Shown here in pieces: positions 6,445 to 9,798 of a stretch of DNA of 9,798 nt. How positions within the stretch are numbered: the first letter of the stretch is position 1; the number at the start of each line of letters is the position of its first letter. The DNA is from Treponema sp. (GTDB lineage: Bacteria > Spirochaetota > Spirochaetia > Treponematales > Treponemataceae). The notes below the pieces were generated by a model that saw only the letters and a program-made list of their open reading frames with translations, searched no databases and was not told the origin of the DNA. The stretch spans positions 1 to 9,798 of the forward strand of contig JAITOJ010000015.1 in the NCBI GenBank assembly GCA_031290005.1, read 5' to 3'. A program made the position numbers and the translations under genes.

Positions 6445-6969
6445 TTGGCGGATAACAAAGGTTTACGGATTAATGACCAAATCCGGGTGCGGGAAGTCAG
6501 GCTCATTGACGCAGAAGGCAATCAAATAGGAGTTGTTCCTATTGTTGAGGCTTTTTCGCTTGCCCGGGAGCGGGAACTTGATTTGGTGGAAATCGCACCG
6601 CAGGCCAATCCGCCAGTATGTAAGATTCTGGATTACGGAAAATACCGTTTTGAAATGGAAAAAAAGCTCCGTGATTCCAAGAAAAAACAGAGTGTGACCA
6701 AGCTCAAGGAAATCAGGATGCAGCCCAAAATCGCTTCCGGTGACCTTGATATAAAGTCCAAGCATATAGAGGAATTCCTGACCGAAGGCAACAAGGTCAA
6801 GGTGACCATCCGGTTCCGGGGACGAGAACTTGCTCACACAGAATTGGGGCTGGGTGTACTGAACGAGGTTTTGAAGCGAATTGAGGAAGAATATGTGGTT
6901 GAAAAAACGCCCGCTATGGAAGGGCGTTTTATGTCGATGACATTGAACCCCAAACAAAAAAATAAATGA
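6445..6969 (+). CDS. infC: Translation initiation factor IF-3
   Basis: IF-3 binds the 30S subunit, prevents premature joining with 50S and checks the start codon and initiator tRNA. The 174-residue product has the N-domain (INDQIRVREVRLIDAEGNQI, then LVEIAPQANPPVCKILDYGKYRFE, to about residue 75), a lysine-rich linker, and the C-domain (KEIRMQPKIASGDLDIKSKH, VKVTIRFRGRE, then the closing EKTPAMEGRFMSMTLNP). Length is normal. The start codon is TTG, forced by an in-frame TGA just upstream. It heads a compact operon; rpmI begins 11 bases after its stop, and the rpmI ribosome site overlaps that stop. Codons near the end form a perfect hairpin (6904-6930), described separately. Rare infC start codons are known in other bacteria as part of IF3 autoregulation. 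Confidence 0.97.
   Translation: MADNKGLRINDQIRVREVRLIDAEGNQIGVVPIVEAFSLARERELDLVEIAPQANPPVCKILDYGKYRFEMEKKLRDSKKKQSVTKLKEIRMQPKIASGDLDIKSKHIEEFLTEGNKVKVTIRFRGRELAHTELGLGVLNEVLKRIEEEYVVEKTPAMEGRFMSMTLNPKQKNK
6904..6930 (+). promoter_or_regulatory. Terminator-like hairpin inside the 3' end of infC
   Basis: AAAACGCCC (6904-6912) and GGGCGTTTT (6922-6930) are perfect 9 bp arms around a 9-base loop, ending in four T residues, about 50 bp before the rpmI start. It overlaps the conserved codons for KTPAMEGRF, so coding constraint may explain part of it. It could act as an attenuator or an L20-responsive element, or have no role. Confidence 0.4.
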
Positions 6970-6980
6970 GGTGCGGCAAA

Positions 6981-7181
6981 ATGCCAAAAATGAAATCAAA
7001 ACGAGCCGCGGTAAAGCGGTTCACCCTGACCGGCAGCGGAAAGGTGAAGTACAAGAAAATGAATTTGCGCCATATTCTGACCAAGAAGGCTGCAAAACGC
7101 AAACGGCACTTACGGAGTTCCGGAATTTTGAGTTCCGCTGATTCGGCGAAAGTTCGCAAACAGTTATTGCCCTACGGGTAA
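6981..7181 (+). CDS. rpmI: 50S ribosomal protein L35
   Basis: L35 is a small basic structural protein of the large ribosomal subunit. The 66-residue product opens MPKMKSKRAAVKRFTLTGSG, the standard L35 N-terminus, and continues with KVKYKK and HILTKKAAKRKRHLR. Its length is normal. The ATG at 6981 is preceded by GAGGTG with 7 bases between; an earlier in-frame ATG (6966), overlapping the infC stop, would add MRCGK, lacks a site and does not match the family. It lies between infC and rplT, the conserved bacterial order. Confidence 0.97.
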   Translation: MPKMKSKRAAVKRFTLTGSGKVKYKKMNLRHILTKKAAKRKRHLRSSGILSSADSAKVRKQLLPYG

Positions 7182-7198
7182 AAATGTAAGGAGAAAAT

Positions 7199-7552
7199 AT
7201 GTCAAGAGCAATTGACGGCCCCAAACGGAAAAACAGACGGATTAAGATTCTCAAACTGGCAAAGGGATTTACTGGACGCCGTGGGACAAACTTTAAGGCC
7301 GCAAAAGACGCAGTGACCAAAGCGCTGGTTCACGCCTATGTAGGCCGCCGGGACAAAAAAGGAGACATGCGCTCCTTGTGGATTACCCGCATCAACGCGG
7401 CGGTAAGACCCGAAGGGTTGTCTTATTCACGTTTCATCGACGGACTGACCAAGGCGGGGGTGCTAATAAACCGCAAGGCTCTGTCCAATATGGCGATTGA
7501 AGATCCGGCGGCGTTCAAAAGCGTGGTCGATTCGGCCAAATCGGCACTGTGA
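7199..7552 (+). CDS. rplT: 50S ribosomal protein L20
   Basis: L20 binds 23S rRNA early in large-subunit assembly, and in several bacteria represses its own operon. The 117-residue product has the basic N-terminal arm (MSRAIDGPKRKNRRIKILKL), then AKGFTGRRGTNFKAAKDAV, AYVGRRDKKGDMRSLWITR and INAAVRPEGLSYSRFIDGL, all L20 signatures. Length is typical. AAGGAG lies 5 bases before ATG 7199, 17 bp after the rpmI stop. Its own stop overlaps the GAGG site of the following coiled-coil gene. Confidence 0.97.
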   Translation: MSRAIDGPKRKNRRIKILKLAKGFTGRRGTNFKAAKDAVTKALVHAYVGRRDKKGDMRSLWITRINAAVRPEGLSYSRFIDGLTKAGVLINRKALSNMAIEDPAAFKSVVDSAKSAL

Positions 7553-7561
7553 GGAAAAAAA

Positions 7562-8083
7562 ATGATTTCGCTCGACAAAATTCAGCTTTTAGAGCAGAAA
7601 ATTGAAATCGCGGTAGGAAAAATCGTCCGCATCACCGAGGAAAACAGGACTTTGCAAAAAGAATATGCCCGGATGAAAGCGGAAAACGAGGCTCTACGGG
7701 CATCCCTGACCAAGTATCAAGACGAACAGACCCAGATTGAACAGGGGATATTGCACGTCATTGACCGGCTTGAGGCGGTGGAATCAACTATCCTGGAGTC
7801 TGTGGTTTATAAGACCGAACAAAATCAAGCCCCTCGCGAGCCTATGGCAGTTCCGGACTACAAGGTGGCGGAACCCGCAGTTCCCGTGCAAATACCGGAC
7901 CAGGCAAGTGACTTTGAGCCAGATATCGTTGAATCAAACGAAGCAGCCAAAAATCCTGAACCCGAAGTCTCCGCAAACATTGATGACTTTGAAATAATCC
8001 CGGAACTGCAGACCGAACAGGAATCGGCGTTTTCCTTTATGCAACAAAGCGATTCCGAAAACGGTCAACTCGACATTTTCTGA
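7562..8083 (+). CDS. Coiled-coil protein encoded before zapA (ZapB-like in architecture)
   Basis: The 173-residue product has two parts. Residues 1 to about 80 form a long heptad-patterned helix (LLEQKIEIAVGKIVRITEEN, then MKAENEALRASLTKYQDEQ), predicting a coiled coil. Residues 85-165 are acidic and rich in Pro, Glu and Ala, and probably disordered. The last residues are NGQLDIF. The short coiled coil next to zapA recalls ZapB or other division-ring partners, but length and tail differ from E. coli ZapB and homology is not shown. The ending QLDIF resembles the sliding-clamp-binding pentapeptide QL[SD]LF. The GAGG site at 7551-7554 overlaps the rplT stop, with 7 bases to ATG 7562; zapA starts 11 bases after its stop. 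Likely cytoplasmic; function inferred only from context. Confidence 0.8.
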   Translation: MISLDKIQLLEQKIEIAVGKIVRITEENRTLQKEYARMKAENEALRASLTKYQDEQTQIEQGILHVIDRLEAVESTILESVVYKTEQNQAPREPMAVPDYKVAEPAVPVQIPDQASDFEPDIVESNEAAKNPEPEVSANIDDFEIIPELQTEQESAFSFMQQSDSENGQLDIF

Positions 8084-8093
8084 CAGGACCGCT

Positions 8094-8405
8094 ATGGGAA
8101 CTCTGCGAATTGATATGCTTGGCGCTGTTTTTGCAATTGATGCCAAAGTCGACCGGAATTATCTTGAAATGCTCGTGGATAATTATAAGGTGATGGTTAA
8201 TCTGGTAGAAAAAAACACAGGCAAGCAGATTACCGATCCTCTGCAAATCGCTATAATGTCGGGCGTTATGCTGTGCGATGAATTGTATAAAGAAAAGAAA
8301 AAGTCCGAACGTATGAAGAAGCAGTCTCCTGAGAGCGCGGATTTGGCGGAATTTGAGCGCCTGACCCTGCGAATGCTTGAAAAAATTGACAAGGCTATTG
8401 ATTGA
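8094..8405 (+). CDS. zapA: Cell division protein ZapA
   Basis: ZapA binds FtsZ and promotes bundling of protofilaments at the division ring. The 103-residue product has the family layout: an N-terminal strand-rich head (GTLRIDMLGAVFAIDAKVDR), then NYLEMLVDNYKVMVNLVE, then the helix DPLQIAIMSGVMLCDELYKE (family form LxxxxIAxLAALNLADELL), and a charged C-terminal coiled coil with EFERLTLRMLEKIDKAID. Its length is normal. AGGA ends 5 bases before ATG 8094. The TGA overlaps the TTG start of the next gene. The sequence is divergent, so the call rests on overall pattern and length. Confidence 0.85.
   Translation: MGTLRIDMLGAVFAIDAKVDRNYLEMLVDNYKVMVNLVEKNTGKQITDPLQIAIMSGVMLCDELYKEKKKSERMKKQSPESADLAEFERLTLRMLEKIDKAID
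8391..8394 (+). promoter_or_regulatory. Ribosome binding site supporting the TTG start of the DUF188 gene
   Basis: AAGG inside the last codons of zapA lies 7 bases before TTG 8402. It supports initiation at the TTGA overlap, and the resulting N-terminus MTIWIDADSCPV matches the family start. Confidence 0.7.
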
Positions 8406-8863
8406 CTATTTGGATTGACGCCGACTCTTGCCCTGTGGAGGCGCGGCGCATGGTTCAGCGTTTTTCTTCCCGGCTCAACATTCCTTCTATATATGTGGCT
8501 AACCGCATAATCCCTCTGCCGGAAAATCCTCTTTTTACCATGATTGTGACTGGCAACTCGGAAGGCGCTGCGGATGACCATATCTGCGAACATATTCTGC
8601 CGGATGACATCGCTATTACGCGGGATATTCCCCTGGCAGAACGCCTGGTGGCGCGGAATATTACTGTGCTGAATGACCGTGGCGTACTGTTTACTCCAGA
8701 AAATATCTGGGAACGGCTGTCTTTGCGGAATTTTAATCTGGCCTTGGTTGAGATACGGGAATCAGCGGAAAAAACCATGGTATATAACAAGCGAGATGTG
8801 GGGAACTTTGCCAATTGCCTTGACCGCGAGATAACCAGGAAGCTGAAATATCCGTCCGCCTGA
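8402..8863 (+). CDS. UPF0178 (DUF188) family protein, YaiI/YqxD type
   Basis: The 153-residue product is a full-length member of the YaiI/YqxD family, which has a PIN-like nuclease fold but no settled function. Visible motifs are TIWIDADSCPVEARRM (residues 2-17, acidic residues at the start of the fold), VTGNSEGAADDHI (about 49-61), ILPDDIAITRDIPLAERLV (Asp-rich centre), NDRGVLFTPENIWERLSLRN and a C-terminal helical end. The start is TTG, overlapping the TGA of zapA (TTGA, 8402-8405), so translation is probably coupled. It is the last gene of the infC operon, followed within 20 bp by a terminator. The acidic pattern suggests metal binding; no substrate can be named. Confidence 0.93.
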   Translation: MTIWIDADSCPVEARRMVQRFSSRLNIPSIYVANRIIPLPENPLFTMIVTGNSEGAADDHICEHILPDDIAITRDIPLAERLVARNITVLNDRGVLFTPENIWERLSLRNFNLALVEIRESAEKTMVYNKRDVGNFANCLDREITRKLKYPSA

Positions 8864-8879
8864 TAACTCGCGCAGGCAT

Positions 8880-8916
8880 AAAAAAAAGACCCCGGCAATT
8901 GCTAGAGTCTTTTTTC
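8880..8916. terminator. Bidirectional terminator between the infC operon and pckG
   Basis: AAAAAAGAC (8882-8890) pairs with GTCTTTTTT (8907-8915) around an imperfect GC-containing upper stem (GGCAATTGCT). A T-run follows the stem on the + strand, and the A-run at 8880-8887 serves as T-run on the minus strand. It sits 17 bp past the DUF188 stop and about 20 bp past the pckG stop, so it can end both convergent transcripts. Confidence 0.85.
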
Positions 8917-8934
8917 TCTATTAATGTCTATTCA

Positions 8935-9798
8935 CTATTTCTCTAAACGCTGTTGCAGCTTGTCCAGCTCCGCCGCCAGCTCCCTGGGCAGTTTGGCGCC
9001 AAACTTGGGATAGTGATTTTCCCGAATGTCCTTGATTTCCTTCCACCAGCCCTCTTTGTCCACCGACAGAATTTCCTTCATGGCTTCGGGGGACACCTTG
9101 AGGCCCTCGGTGGTGATCGCGCCGCTCTTGGGCATCCAGCCGATTTCAGTCTCCACCGCGTTGTCCTTGTTGTCGCAGCGGTCAAAAATCCACGCCAGCA
9201 CCCGGCTATTCTCGCCGTAACCGGGCCACATGAAGTTTTCGTCCGCATCCTTACGGAACCAGTTGACGTAGAAGATTTTGGGCAGTTTTTCCTCGGTGGA
9301 CTTTTTGCCGATGTTAATCCAGTGTTGGAAATAATCCCCCATGTGGTAGCCGCAGAAAGGCAGCATAGCAAAGGGATCGCGGCGCACCTGGCCCACCTGG
9401 TCGGAAATCACCGCTGCTGTCACTTCGCTTCCCACAATGGAACCAAGGAACACCCCGTGATTCCAGTTCCGGCTCTGATGCACCAGGGGAATCGTGGAGG
9501 GACGGCGGCCTCCAAAGAGGAAGGCGCTGACGGGCACGCCCTTGGGGTCTTCCCATTCACTGGCGACGCACGGGCACTGTTTGGCCGGAGCGGTAAACCG
9601 CGCGTTGGGGTGCGCCAGCTCCTCGCCCTTGGGGGACTTGTCCTTCTGGGGCGCGGGCTTCTTGTTACCCTTCCAGTCGATCACTTCCTTGCCCGGCGCG
9701 CCGTGGCCGATCATCTCCCACCAGATGTCCCCGTCTTCCGTGAGGGCGCAGTTGGTGAAAATCGTGTTTTCCTTGATGCTTTCCATGGCGTTCCGGTT
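8935..9798 (-). CDS. pckG: Phosphoenolpyruvate carboxykinase (GTP), C-terminal half (partial at right edge)
   Basis: This enzyme interconverts oxaloacetate and phosphoenolpyruvate with GTP/GDP. The 287 residues in the window are the C-terminal half of a protein normally about 600 long. The frame stays open to 9798 (NRNA before MESIKENTIFTN), so the ATG at 9786 is internal and not the start. GTP-type signatures include HPNARFTAPAKQCP (PEP-binding Asn and Arg), FLFGGRRPSTIPLVHQSRNW, FCGYHMGDYFQHW, and NWFRKDADENFMWPGYGENS (aromatic residues that hold guanine; the third is Tyr where I recall Phe). The kinase loop and metal ligands lie outside the window. The sequence is intact, with stop TAG at 8935-8937, and is more GC-rich than the neighbouring genes. 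The ATP-type enzyme lacks these motifs. Confidence 0.97.
   Translation of the reverse strand, partial: NRNAMESIKENTIFTNCALTEDGDIWWEMIGHGAPGKEVIDWKGNKKPAPQKDKSPKGEELAHPNARFTAPAKQCPCVASEWEDPKGVPVSAFLFGGRRPSTIPLVHQSRNWNHGVFLGSIVGSEVTAAVISDQVGQVRRDPFAMLPFCGYHMGDYFQHWINIGKKSTEEKLPKIFYVNWFRKDADENFMWPGYGENSRVLAWIFDRCDNKDNAVETEIGWMPKSGAITTEGLKVSPEAMKEILSVDKEGWWKEIKDIRENHYPKFGAKLPRELAAELDKLQQRLEK

Noticed and set aside
6463..6999. 178-codon minus-strand frame opposite infC
   Set aside because: It mirrors infC over its full length and covers the rpmI start; IF3 is unmistakable on the + strand.
8183..8898. Minus-strand frames opposite zapA and the DUF188 gene (136 and 147 codons)
   Set aside because: They are antisense to two genes with good family patterns and coupled starts; no independent support.
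9078..9556. Two alternative minus-strand frames inside pckG (97 and 80 codons)
   Set aside because: They are out-of-frame readings of the GC-rich PEPCK gene, whose true frame holds all family motifs.
1..9798. CRISPR arrays, tRNA/rRNA genes, insertion sequences or prophage genes
   Set aside because: No regular spaced repeats, tRNA-like cloverleaf, transposase or phage proteins were seen; gene content is core metabolism, translation, division and envelope.

Overview
The window looks like chromosomal DNA of a spirochaete, most probably a Treponema-like organism. The evidence is two adjacent FlaA-type periplasmic flagellar sheath proteins, a class II fructose-bisphosphate aldolase next to them (an arrangement I recall from Treponema pallidum), a secreted Gly-rich beta-helix protein, a spirochaete-style lipoprotein signal and a GTP-type PEP carboxykinase. 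No mobile element, CRISPR array, rRNA or tRNA was seen, and most of the window is ordinary core genome.

Layout. (1) Positions 3-110 hold the 3' end of an unidentified + strand gene. (2) Positions 186-2824 hold a minus-strand cluster, transcribed beta-helix protein -> lipoprotein -> trmB (tRNA m7G46 methyltransferase), with a 16 bp gap and then an 11 bp overlap. (3) Positions 2895-4522 hold a complete minus-strand unit: a perfect-consensus sigma70 promoter, two FlaA paralogues joined by an ATGA overlap, and a strong intrinsic terminator. (4) Divergent from this, fba (4641-5639) has its own promoter. Its end overlaps, tail to tail, the end of a minus-strand gene for a multi-pass membrane protein (5622-6290). 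(5) Positions 6372-8916 hold a tightly packed + strand operon: promoter, infC (TTG start), rpmI, rplT, a coiled-coil protein, zapA and a yaiI/yqxD-family gene (TTG start), closed by a bidirectional terminator. (6) From the other side of that terminator, the C-terminal half of pckG runs off the right edge on the minus strand.

How the genes fit together. The infC operon joins translation (IF3, L35, L20) to cell division (ZapA and a coiled-coil partner gene). The flaA-fba divergent region puts motility-sheath genes and glycolysis back to back over about 200 bp that contain both promoters and a run of T-tracts. fba and pckG both belong to central carbon metabolism, but lie in separate transcription units.

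Most worth a second look: the coiled-coil protein before zapA ends in QLDIF, close to the sliding-clamp-binding pentapeptide. This would be a possible replication-division link. Also notable are a perfect 9 bp hairpin inside the end of infC, a tandem 12 bp repeat upstream of the infC promoter, and a membrane-protein gene with no visible ribosome binding site. No clearly new multi-gene system is evident.
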